NCBI RefSeq assembly: GCF_012524165.2
Contig: NZ_JABACJ020000023.1
Location: forward strand, 1-64,000
Source of the DNA: Faecalicatena faecalis
GTDB lineage: Bacteria > Bacillota > Clostridia > Lachnospirales > Lachnospiraceae
Direction: 5' to 3'
DNA length: 64,000 nucleotides
The stretch's first letter is position 1, and each line of letters starts with the position of its first letter. The notes under the pieces are model-generated. The model had not been told where the DNA came from. It saw only the letters and a program-made list of their open reading frames with translations, and ran no database searches. Positions 25,934 through 37,000 of the stretch are shown piece after piece. The position numbers and the translations under genes were made by a program.

Positions 25934-28900
25934 CCACATGTAGCTGTCGAATGTGGATTCTGTTACATATCGGAAGATATGAACCTTTTTATTATGATTT
26001 CCCTGGCGGATAATACGCCCTTCTCTCTGTTCCAAGTCAGATGGTTTCCAGCCAATATCCAGATGGTGCAACGCAATCAGACGATCCTGCACGTTGGTCC
26101 CGGCACCCATCTTTGCTGTTGAGCCAATCAAAAAACGAACCTGCCCGGATTTCACTTTTCCAAACAGCTCCGTCTTTTTTGCTTCTGTATTTGCATCATG
26201 AATAAAAGCAATCTCTTTTTCCGGTACACCTTTTTCCATCAATTTCTGCTTCAAGTCATCATAAACATTGAAGTTGCCATCGCCTTTCGGGGTACTCAAG
26301 TCACAGAAAATCAATTGTGCAGATTTCTGTGCCGCCGTGTCTTTCCAGATCTCATAACTTTTCTCTGCACAGACTGATATTTTGCTTTCTGGATTATCTG
26401 GCAATAATTCGTTCACCAAACGCTGATCCAATGCCAATTTTCTTCCATCATTGGTAATTTTCAGCATATTATCAACCGAAGCATCTACCCCTCCGTTTCT
26501 GACAACTTCTGCACGTTCCCCCAGACTTTCTACGATTTCTTTCTGCTGTTCCGTTGGTTTCAGCACCACTGTTTCATATTCTGCCTCTGGCACAGGAAGC
26601 TTTAACTGATCGGAAGTCTTGATATCTGCAATCTCCTTAAACATATTCATCAGTTCCGGAATATTATAAAATCTTGCAAATCTTGACTTTGCACGATAAC
26701 CTGTTCCTTCCGGTGCAAGCTCAATGCTGGTGACTACCTCGCCAAATGTGGAAGACCAGGAATCAAACAATCCAAGTCCCATATTTTGCAATTTACTGTT
26801 CTGCAGATACCGTTGCATAATATACAATTCCGTCATACTATTGCTGATCGGTGTGCCCGTAGCAAAGGTAATGCCTTTCCCTCCGGTAATCTCGTCCAGA
26901 TACTGACATTTATTGAACATATCCGCCGACTTCTGTGCTTCATTCTGTGCAATTCCGGCTACATTTCTCATTTTTGTATAAAGAAATGCGTTTTTATAAC
27001 TGTGTGCTTCATCTACATATAAATGATCCACTCCCAGTTCTTCAAACGTAACTACCTGATCTTTTTTCTCTTTCTGATTCAGTTTCTCCAGCCTTGTCTG
27101 CAATGTTTTTCTTGTCTTTTCAATCTGTTTGACGGTATAACGTCCACCATCCTGTTCATACCTTGCACTCTGGATTGCCATTTCCAGATCATCAATCTGC
27201 CTCTGAAGCATGGCTTCCTGTTTCTCATCAGAGATTGGAATACGCTCAAACTGGGAATGTCCAATAATAACAGCATCGTAATTTCCCATAGCGATTCTGG
27301 CACAGAACTTCTTTCGATTTGCCGGTTCAAAATCCTTTTTCGTTGCTACCAGAATGTTCGCCCCTGGATATAACTGCAGGAATTCTGCTCCCCACTGCTC
27401 CGTCAAATGGTTTGGAACTACAAAGAGGTTTTTCTGAGATAATCCCAGACGTTTGCTCTCCATTGCCGCCGCTACCATTTCGTAAGTCTTCCCAGCTCCT
27501 ACTACATGTGCCAGAAGCACATTATCACCGTATAGCTGATGTGCAACTGCATTTTTCTGATGCGGTCGAAGTTCTATTTCCGGATTCATTCCTGGGAAAG
27601 TCAGATGACTTCCATCGTATTCACGTGGGCGGATACTATTAAAACGTTCATTATACACGCTTACCAGCCTTTCTCTCCTCTGTTGATCCTTGAAAATCCA
27701 ATCTTGGAATGCAGCCTTCAAGGCATCCTGCTTTTGTGATGCCAACATAGTTTCTTTTTTATTCAAAACTCGCACTTCATCCCCATTGTCATTTACGACT
27801 TTATCATAGATTCGTACATCTTTTAGATTCAAGGTATCTTCCAGAATCCGGTAGGCATTTGCTCTCTCCGTTCCATACGTTGCATAGGCAAACGCATTTC
27901 TTGGACTATCGGCATTCTTTCCTGTAATCCTCCACTCACCATTTACCTCAGAGAATTTTACCTGTATTTCCTTCTGTGCAAGATACCTCGGCGTATGAAG
28001 CAGTTCCACCATAAACTCCTGATAATCCGAAGGTTCAATCCAGGTGGCTCCAATACGCACTTCAATCTCCGATGCTTCCAGATCTCTCGGCTGAACTGCC
28101 TCCAATGCACGGACATTCGGTGTGAATTCTGGATGATTCTCTGCAAAAGTTCTCGCAGTGTTTAATTTATCCCTGACGTTTCCAGAGAGATATTCATCTC
28201 CGCTTTCCCACTGGTCTGTCAGTGGATTTTTGAAGATAACTCCAACCAGCTCTTCTGTGATTTTCTCTTCGGTCTTTCCGGTCAACTGTGCCATATATGG
28301 GAGATCTACTTTAGCCTTTTCATTTAGGGACAGAGCAAGTGCTTCTGTGGCTGTCTCCACACTTGTCACAGCGACCGCCTTTTTAATGGTTCGTTTGGTG
28401 AACATGTCCGCTTTCCGCTTCAATGTTCCATCTTCATTCAAGTCTTCCAGGGAACACAGCAGACAATAAGAAGAGTCATCAGAAAATGCACGTTTGTTAG
28501 CATTACTTCCAATAACTCCATACTTTGCTGTGTAGGTATCATACACCTGATTCAGTTTTTTCTGCTGTTTCTGGATTTCTTCGTCTGTGACAAATTCTTC
28601 CATCTGCATGGCGATCAGTTCACGAACGGTATCACGGATTGCAACCATGCCTTTTACACGTTCTGCAGTGGCTGCAGGCATTTTCACCTGATTCATCAAA
28701 GAATTGACACGGTAATATACCTGATCATCTACCACCGTATAGCTGTAATTTCGAACATTCGGATCTGCCGGAATACTCTCTGGCATCTCATCCAGTTCTG
28801 CCTCTATATCTACTGCCGCTACCATGCTTCCCTTGATGTGTTTTACAGCTTCTTGTAACTGTAATTCCAGATCAGCTCCTTCCATTGGAGCACAGGTTGT

Positions 28901-31900
28901 TTCCATACCATACGGACCGGACACTTCTTTCATCTCACCAAGAATCAATCCCGGATGCTGAACAAAATACTTGTTAATGGTAATCCCATTTGCATCACTC
29001 TCTAAATTCACCCAGTCTGGCATCTCTTTTGTGAAACTCTCACGCTTCTGGAAAAACAAAATATCCGCACTGACTTCTGTTCCTGCATTTGCCTTAAAAG
29101 CTGTGTTCGGCAGTCGGATTGCCCCCAGCAAGTCTGCACGCTCTGCCAAATATTTCCGGACTTCCGGTGATGCCTTGTCCATAGTTCCCTTTGTTGTGAT
29201 CAACGCAGCTACACCACCTGGACGTAACTGATCTATAGTCTTGGCAAGAAAGTAATCATGAATCATAAAATTGTAGCGGTCATACTGACGGTCATTGACC
29301 TTATATGCACCGAATGGCACATTTCCGATTGCCACGTCAAAGAAATCATTGGGATAATCCGTCTTCTCAAAGCCTTTGATCTGGATATTGGCATCTGGAT
29401 AAAGAAGTTTAGCAATTCTGCCACTGATGCTGTCCAGTTCCACCCCATAGAGTTTGGACTGGTTTAGATTCTCTGGAAGCTTTCCAAAGAAGTTCCCAAC
29501 TCCCATAGATGGCTCCAGGATATTTCCCTTTGTGAATCCCAGATTCTCCAACACCTGATACATACTTTCAATCACAATCGGCTGTGTATAATGAGCATTT
29601 AAGGTGGACGCTCTGGCGGCAGCATATTCTTCCGGTGTAAGGACGGTCTTTAATTCCAGATATTCTGTCTCCCATGCGGATTTTGTCTCATCAAATGCAT
29701 CTGCAAGACCTCCCCAACCAACATATCGGGATAAGATTTTCTGTTCCTCTGGTGTAGCATTACGGTTCTCATCCTCACATTTCTTTAATAGCTGGATAGC
29801 CATAATATTGGCTCGGAATTTCTCCTTCGGTGTTCCCTGTCCAAGTTCATCATCTGTGATGTGGAAGTTCGTTGCTTGAATCGGTTCTGCTATTCCGTTA
29901 ATCTCTTCCAATGATTCTTTTTCTTCCGATACTTCAACTTCTCCCGACAGTTCTTTTTCTTTTTTATCATAATCTGTCCACACACGTTGAGAAATCGCAG
30001 TAAAATAGGAAGACTCTTCCTCCATGATTTCTTCCCTGATTTCCCGTAATTCAGCTAAGGTATCCGCATTTACTGTTTTGTTGTGATAATGATAATAAAG
30101 TACTTCTTGTCCGAGTTTTACATCCAGACGTTCCAATTCTTGTGTTGACATTCGATTCCAAATATCATCTTTTTCCGTATGAATCGTGAAACCTTCTCCA
30201 TCATCATGATATTCTAATGTGTATTGAAGTCGATCCTCTTCTCCCTTAACTTTGCAATCAAAATCATGGATTTTTGTTCTGGTACCGGACATATATTCTG
30301 AATCAACTAATCGCAAATCAGTTATATCTTCCGCTGTCAAAGTATCCTGCTCCAGCTGTTCTCCTAACATCTGCTGTGCTTCTTCCAGATCTGCCAGTCT
30401 TTGTGCTTCCTGTCGTTCTTCGTACTTTTCCATTTCTTCCGGTGACAAATAATCATCTGTGCGGATTAACTGGCGAACACGTTCTGCAACCTTGTTCCAC
30501 TTTAATAAAACTTCTACCTCTGGACTGCCAATTTTCCCTTTTGCAAGTTTTAATCCTTTTGCATCATGGGATGCGTCGGAAGCATCTGCTCCTGGTATTC
30601 CGGGTGAGGAACCACCTGTTCCATACTCATTTTTCAGGAACTCAGCTGCATCTTTCATATCATGATGTTCCATGAAATACTCATAGATTCGGTTACGTCC
30701 TCCTGCAGTAATGCCGCCTCTTCTTAACACTGCGTCAATTTCATCCTGTGTGATAAAGGATAGTGCCGGACGTTCGACCGTAAATTTCTGGTCTACCCAG
30801 GAACGCTCCCTCTGAAGATCCTGAAAGCGTTGGAAATATTCCGGATTATGCTGAATCTCCCAGCGGTGATAATCTCCCGGATTCTCATCCATATATTTCT
30901 GCAGCCATTCAAAACGATAGACAATCGCATCTGCTTCCTCTTGATCTGTCCATGCTCCACTCACTACATCCTGCCAGTCTGAATATGATTGTTTCTTTTC
31001 CCAGTTTCTGCAAGTATCCCGAAAATGAAGTGCAAGAAGATTGGTCATTTCTTCCTGCTCCTGTTCAATGGCATTATTGGAAATCAAATTATCCACGTAA
31101 TTTCCATCCTCATACATATCCCGAATTCTGTTCGCTGCTTCTTCCCACGTAACCATGCGGTCAAAGTTTCTTCTGGCAGAGTCCCCTCGCCGGATACGGA
31201 TACCATCATTGTCATACCAGATACTGATTTTCTGACCATCTATGGTAAATCCTTTGCCACCAGTTCCATATTCATCTTTCAGAAAACTCCGCATTTCTTC
31301 ATTATCCAGACCTTCAATCAGTCTTGCTGTAATATGAAACAGTGTATTTTTCTGTCCGCTTCCCGTGCGGAGAATATCATTTACCACTTCATCGGAAATA
31401 AGAAAAGCGGCTGGCTGTTCCAATGCAGCTGCCGCTTTCCTTATTTCTCCTAACTGTTCCTCTTCTGTTGGGAACAGACTTAACTGTAAATAATCTCCTG
31501 AATCACCAGCTCCTCTGCCTGTGCCTTGATCTGGTTCATGTGTCTGGTCCATGCCATCCCGTCTGCCATTTTGTCCGGTGCCGGATCTTTCTCCAGAAGT
31601 TCGTTCATCAGGTCGTCTACTCTCTGTCTTGCCTGGCTGTCGATCTCCATCAGATGACTGTCCAGACGGTTCTGCAGTGTCAGAATGTTGAACCTGGCTA
31701 CCTTGTGATTTCTCAGATACTCTTTCCGCATCATTCCGTACTTGCCGATGGTTCCTCTCGTCTCTTCCAGGCTGATATCTGGAATCTGATACTCTCCGTT
31801 CTGACTGTAAGTGATCTCTCTCATAGTCTGTTTCCTCCTTATTTTCTTCTCTATCTTCTGTTTTATTTGTACTGCTTTCACGCATTAACGTGTCAAATTC

Positions 31901-32701
31901 ATTATAGACTACTTCTTTTTCTTTTGCAACCGTTTTCAGGTCATTTTCCAGATTATTCAGCACATATCGTCCAATCTGCATCAGGACTGGTCTGCTGATC
32001 TCATTGACTGCACTTCCCAGATGTCCTAATACTATCAGCTGATTAAAGTCCGTAATATGCCGAAAATCCTCTGCATCCAGATATTCCTGTGCATCCAGTC
32101 CACACCGGTTTAGTAATACATACCAGACACTATTGGTCATCAGTTCCCGAAATTCGACTTCCTGATTCTGTTCGTCCAGTTCTTCCAGAAATGTCCCTGT
32201 TACGTCCAGTCTCAGTTCTTCCAATGCATCTGGAAGCCATTCTTGCATACTCTCCTTCGCTGCCTGATGCAGACTTTCAGCAAGTCCTCCTTCTGTATCT
32301 TCCAGTGATAACTGCTCCTGCAGATAATCTGCAACCAGCTGTTCACCTTCCACCGGAAGATTCCATAACTGTGGATCTTTTCCCAGATTCCGCACTTTAT
32401 AAGTGTCCTGCACATCAAATACATACCGAAGTTTTGTTTTTGGTCCGGAAGTATTGTCAATCAAGGCAATCCCCTTGGATCCCTTTTTGATCCAGCGGTA
32501 CATCTTCTGATTCCAGATTTCCATGGATGCTACGGCAGATGCTTCCGGTCGCTGTGCATAAATTAAAAGCTGTTCTGGAAAAGTGTATTTGTACAATCTG
32601 GAGGCAGTATTTAGGAACCGCATCCATTCCTGCGGACTGGCAGCCACATCTTTTGCCACCTCTTCCGTCAGCTGTTCCATTGCATATAATTTATTTGCCA
32701 T
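25934..32701 (-). CDS. giant methylase-helicase, 5' exon (2256 residues)
   Basis: First exon of a 2560-residue fusion protein of conjugative elements. The N-terminus (WMRFLNTASRLYKYTFPEQL, MEIWNQKMYRWIKKGSKGIA) resembles ArdC-type antirestriction domains. A hydrophilic linker at about 290-407 overlaps tnpV in another frame. An N6-adenine methylase-like domain follows (NAHYTQPIVIESMYQVLENL, ILEPSMGVGNFFGKLP, IGNVPFGAY near 1130), then an SNF2-type helicase: HVVGAGKTYEMVAAAM near 1730, YVDEAHSYKN near 1895, ITFATGTPISNSMTELYIM and QREGRIIRQGN near the exon end. Such DarB/LtrC-like proteins are thought to protect incoming DNA. Interrupted at TGG/CAG by the intron. Start has AAAAGGAG. Confidence 0.88.
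31480..31824 (-). CDS. tnpV: TnpV-like protein, encoded in a second frame inside the helicase gene
   Basis: 114 residues read on the same strand as the helicase but shifted by one base. It has its own ribosome site (AAGGAGG, nine bases before ATG 31824) and the whole TnpV family pattern: GEYQIPDISLEE, TIGKYGMMRKEYLRNHK, LDSHLMEIDSQARQRVDDLM, MAWTRHMNQIKAQAEELVIQ, ending EIIYS. TnpV is a small helical protein first named in the Tn4451 family, of unknown role. In the helicase frame the same DNA gives only a low-complexity Arg/Asp/Gly/Ser linker. The TnpV frame thus carries the conserved information here. Confidence 0.85.
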   Translation of the reverse strand: MREITYSQNGEYQIPDISLEETRGTIGKYGMMRKEYLRNHKVARFNILTLQNRLDSHLMEIDSQARQRVDDLMNELLEKDPAPDKMADGMAWTRHMNQIKAQAEELVIQEIIYS

Positions 32702-32718
32702 GTGCTACTCCTTTTCAT

Positions 32719-32755
32719 AAAATCAGGGACTGCTTAGTACAGTCCCCTTAAAATC
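32719..32755 (-). terminator. terminator-like hairpin before helicase gene
   Basis: Stem GGGACTG/CAGTCCC (32726-32732 and 32740-32746, loop of seven) followed on the minus strand by TGATTTTATG, 10-25 bases before the helicase ribosome site. Likely tunes read-through from the DUF5688 gene. Confidence 0.6.
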
Positions 32756-32769
32756 ATCGTTGTTTCTCT

Positions 32770-33858
32770 TTATAATGCTGCGGCAAGATCTTTTGACTTA
32801 TTCTTTGGCACTTTGTCTGCCTCTTTTGCCTTGATCTCTGCCTTGGCTTTTTCCAGTCTTCCATGGATTCCACCTTTTACTTCCGCTTTTTCGGCTGCTT
32901 TTTCTTTCTCCAGACGAGATTCCCTACGCTCAGCATTTTCCATTACTGCGGTCTTTTTATCACAGAACTGAACCTTATCCGAAAGCTGTTCCTGTCTTTC
33001 CACCTGTGTCTCATTGACTTCCTGTACCATCGCATTTAATTCCGGAACCTGAAAAATGCCGTTATCAGGGAGAATCAGCACTTCATGAATGGAAGATGGG
33101 ATGACAAAGTAATCACTTCCCAGGCATTCCCCAATCTGTTTACGAATATCTTCCTGCAGTAACAGGGAAGCTCCATTCATCTTAGCTTTGTTTGTCAGAC
33201 AGAACATTGGGTTTTCCATGGCTTCCATATCCATTTTTTCATTCAGCAGGTTTTCTGGTTCTTCACCAAAAATCATAGATTTGATAATCTCATTCATATC
33301 CATAAGTGTGACACCACGTTTTCGGTCTGCCACCATCGCATCCGCTTGAATCTGTTCGGCAGATACTCCCCACTCGTTCATCAGAGAAACAGTTACCGGA
33401 ATACTGCTGATCCCTTTTTCATTTTCCTCCAGATTTACTGCATAATAAGCTGCAAAATCTCCGTGTTCTGTGACTACTTTATCTGCAAGAAGATCGGTAT
33501 TCCATTCCTTATCACAAATTCTCATCTGTAATTTGTCCTTCATCTTTTCATAATCCAGAATATCTGGAACTCCCATATCAAAAAATTCTGCTTTTCCCTG
33601 TGCCTCAATACGCATATCAGCCACATCGCCAACACAAGAGTCTACATCTTTTCCATGGATATATTCCTGGTAGAGGGAATCCAGATAGACTGTCGGTACG
33701 ATTCTCTGATCTCCGTTTGGAATCGTAATACCTGTCAACTTCAAACCGTTGTTTTTTTCTACTTCCTGAAGTTTAATTTCTGCGTCCTTATAAGACTCTG
33801 GCAGATACTCCTTTACATTGTCTTTGACATATTCATAAAATTCTTTTCTGTTCATCAT
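32770..33858 (-). CDS. DUF5688 family ICE protein
   Basis: 362 residues, soluble, of the DUF5688 family that accompanies Tn1549-like ICEs. Recognisable parts: FYEYVKDNVKEYLPESYKDA at the start, GITIPNGDQRIVPTVYLDSL at 43-62, VTVSLMNEWGVSAEQIQADA in the middle, and DYFVIPSSIHEVLILPDNG near 245. The tail holds KGGIHGRLEKAKAEIKAK, one of four copies of a motif shared with the helicase, YodL protein and PcfB. Start has GAAAGGGG; ATG ATG is ambiguous by one codon. Between a small basic ORF and the helicase gene. Biochemical role unknown. Confidence 0.8.
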   Translation of the reverse strand: MMNRKEFYEYVKDNVKEYLPESYKDAEIKLQEVEKNNGLKLTGITIPNGDQRIVPTVYLDSLYQEYIHGKDVDSCVGDVADMRIEAQGKAEFFDMGVPDILDYEKMKDKLQMRICDKEWNTDLLADKVVTEHGDFAAYYAVNLEENEKGISSIPVTVSLMNEWGVSAEQIQADAMVADRKRGVTLMDMNEIIKSMIFGEEPENLLNEKMDMEAMENPMFCLTNKAKMNGASLLLQEDIRKQIGECLGSDYFVIPSSIHEVLILPDNGIFQVPELNAMVQEVNETQVERQEQLSDKVQFCDKKTAVMENAERRESRLEKEKAAEKAEVKGGIHGRLEKAKAEIKAKEADKVPKNKSKDLAAAL

Positions 33859-33864
33859 ACGCTT

Positions 33865-34005
33865 TTACCCCTTTCTGATCATGTGATGGTTCATTCTTTT
33901 TCTGCTGACCATCTGCTCGGCTTTCTTCTGATAAGCCATCATTCTCTTTACTGTTTTCTCCTGGTTTTTTCGTGCTTCCTGTCTTTTTTCCATTGCTTTC
34001 ATCAT
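33865..34005 (-). CDS. small basic protein
   Basis: 46 residues, very basic and Met-rich (MMKAMEKRQEARKNQEKTVK, then RMMAYQKKAEQMVSRKRMNH). ATG 34005 follows GAAAGGAAC by about nine bases. Ends six bases before the DUF5688 start, so it is translated in the same unit. Helical along its whole length; could bind nucleic acid. Family not recognised. Confidence 0.65.
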   Translation of the reverse strand: MMKAMEKRQEARKNQEKTVKRMMAYQKKAEQMVSRKRMNHHMIRKG

Positions 34006-34036
34006 AGTTTTCTGTTCCTTTCTGTGATTTTTTTGT

Positions 34037-34067
34037 ATGAAAAAGGGAGCCTCACATAGAAGCTCCC
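34037..34067 (-). terminator. terminator after surface-protein gene
   Basis: Stem GGGAGC(TTC)/(GAG)GCTCCC with loop TATGT, followed on the minus strand by TTTTTC. About 27 bases after the stop of the surface-protein gene. Confidence 0.85.
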
Positions 34068-34093
34068 AATCATAACCGTTGGTTTTAGTTTCC

Positions 34094-37000
34094 TTATTTC
34101 CTTTTCCTGCTGATATAAAGTCCTGCCATACCTCCTGTGGAGATTACAAGAAGCAAGATTGGCAGCCAGATATTCGTGCTGTCACCTGTTTTCGGTGCGT
34201 TTGATACCTTTGTCTCTTCATGGGACTGTGGTATATCCGGTGTGTTCGGTGTTTCTGGAACTTCCGGTTTCTCATTTGTCAGATTAAAGGTAACTTCTAC
34301 AACCGGTGTACTGTCATCTGCATAGGCAAATGTCACTTCATGCTTGGTCTGATCCAGTGTGTATCCGTCCAGTGTCTTTGTTTCCACCAGATAATACTTG
34401 ATAGCGGTATCATATTTGCCGTTCTTAAATGTGGCAATCTCATACAGCTTACTTTCTGCATGACCGGCAGCATCTGTCTTTAAGGTTTCCAGAACTTTTC
34501 CTTTGCTGTCACGAAGTTCAAATTCTACCCCTTTCAGCGGTTCTCCTGATGATTTATCTGTCTTATTGAGAATCACTTTTCCCTTGGCAGTGTCATCTTT
34601 CATAGCTACTTTCTGGATTTCTCCAGTATCCTTTACTTCAAAACTAACATCCGATGTCAGAAGATATCCTTTCGGTGCCTGCTCTTCACGTAAGGTATAT
34701 TTACCGATTGGAAGTTTTTCGATATAGTGTGCTTCCTCTGTGGAAGTCCAGCTCTCTACTACCTGATCATCCTTATCGAGAATCGTCAGTTTCGCACCCG
34801 GAATTTCAGTTTCTCCTGTGATATCTGTCTTACTGATCTGCACTTTTGTCACATCATCTTTCATCTCTACTTTCTGAATCTCGGCTGTATTTTCTACTGT
34901 AAAGGTAATACTTTCTGCAGTGGCATATCCATCTGCCGGTTTTGTCTCTGTCATGGTGTATTCCTTGCCAACCACCAGTTCTTTGATCACATGGGATTCT
35001 TCCGTAGAAGTCCATTCATCTACTGTGTTGCCATCTGAATCCGTCACTTTCAGGTGTGCACCTGGAAGTTCTTTACCTGTTGTCAGGTCTGTTTTGGTCA
35101 GCTCCACTGTGGTTGGCTGATTCTCAAAAATAAAGTCGTAGCTTACTTCTGCCTGGTCTTCTCCGGCATATTCAAAGGTAAATTCCTGTACTTCTTCTGT
35201 TGTAACAAATCCGTCCGGCGCAAAGATCTCTTTCACATAGTATTTTCCGTCTACCGGAAGATCTGCCGTAAAAGTAATCTGTCCTTTTTCATCCGTTACC
35301 CGCTGCTCGATCAGACTGTCTTTCTCAAGGAGTACCTCGCCCTTTGCATTTTTGATATCTTCACTGGTATAAAGACCAAAGACACCACCTGCAAGAACAC
35401 GTTCTGTATCTTTTTCTTTCTTCAGAACCGTAACCTTTACTTTCTGACGGGCATTCTGCCATTTCTCATCATAAGTGATGACTGGTGTGTCCTGATCACG
35501 GTAGGAAAGGTCAACATATCTCGGCTCTTTGTCCAGCACATAACCATGGGCTGTTTTTACTTCCTTCACATAGTATTTTCCTGCCGGAAGATCTCCCATC
35601 TGTGCAATACCATTGGAATCTGTGGTAATGGTTCCCACTTTTTCATCTGCTTTGAAATAATCTTCACTGACACCATCTGCCGCTTTGATATCTTCCGAAG
35701 CAAATACGTCGAACGTCACATCTGTAAGGCTTCCGGTTACATACTCAAAAAGATGCTCCACAGTACCTTTTACATGATCCAAAAGTGTCACCTTATCCAG
35801 AAACTCTCCATTTTTGTTGATGATCAGAAGTCCTGTCGGAACTTCATCTTTCATCTCTACTTTCTGAATCTCAGCAGTATCTTCCAGCGTGAACTTCACA
35901 TCCGTTGCTTTCAGATATCCATACGGTGCCATTTCCTCACGAAGAGTGTATTCCTCTCCAACTGTCAGTCGTTTGATCACATGTGGCTGATCTTTTACAG
36001 AAGTCCACTGATCCACAACATTTCCTTCTTTATCAAGAACAGTGAGTTTTGCCCCATCCAGTTCCACACCTGTGGTTATATCAGATTTTGTAATTTCTAC
36101 TGTTGTCGGCTGGTTCTTTTTCACTGTTTTCAGTTTTACTGTCTTCACATCCTGTCCCTGGTAAGAAGCATCCAGATTCAGAACTTCATCAGAGGATACA
36201 AATCCCGCCGGTGCTTTTAACTCTTTCACATAATACTGTCCAAGCGGCAGATCCAGCGTACATGCTGCAAGACCATCGTTATCAGAAGTCATTTCCTGCA
36301 GAAGTGTATCTGCCTTTACAATGATCTCACCTTTCTCATTCTTCAGATCTTCTGTGTTATAGATGCCAAAGACAGCTCCTGCTACGGTTGCACCATTTTC
36401 TGCATCCTGTTTTTCTACCTGGATTGCAACTTTCTGGCGGTCATCGCCAACCATCACTTCCTGTTCGATCACAGGTGTATCCTGATCCGCATAGACAAAT
36501 GCGGCATCCGATCTGTCATGGTTCAGGACGAATCCTTCCGGTGCAGTCTTTTCTACCACATAGTAAGAACCAAGCGGCAGGTTATCAGCAACTGCTTTTC
36601 CGTCTTCCCCGGTCGTTACCGTTGTTACCAGTGCATCTTTTGCATAGATCAGCTGTCTGTTCCCGTTTTCATCTTTCTGATAATCCGGTGTATAGATATT
36701 TTCAGCTGCATAGACATGAAATGATGCACCCTTCAGGTATCTTTCTTCATAAACAAAATCCTTTTTAAATCCGGTCAGCATCTCACCTTTTTTATAGATC
36801 GTCAGCTTTCCTTTTACCGGATGGTTCTCATAGTCTACCGTAATAATGGCATCTCCGCTCTCAGAATCCATCTGGTATGCTGTATTTGCATCCACCGCAA
36901 TCTCTACATAGTTCTTATTGATTGTGTACCCTTCCGGTGCGTTGACTTCCTCAATCCGGTAATGTCCGATCTTCAGATTCTTCGGCATGATCAGATATCC

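Noticed and set aside
35054..36220. Long plus-strand frame of 388 codons opposite the surface-protein gene
   Set aside because: Composition is Phe/Cys/His-rich, as expected for the antisense of Lys/Glu/Thr-rich Cna-B repeats; no start signals and no family resemblance.
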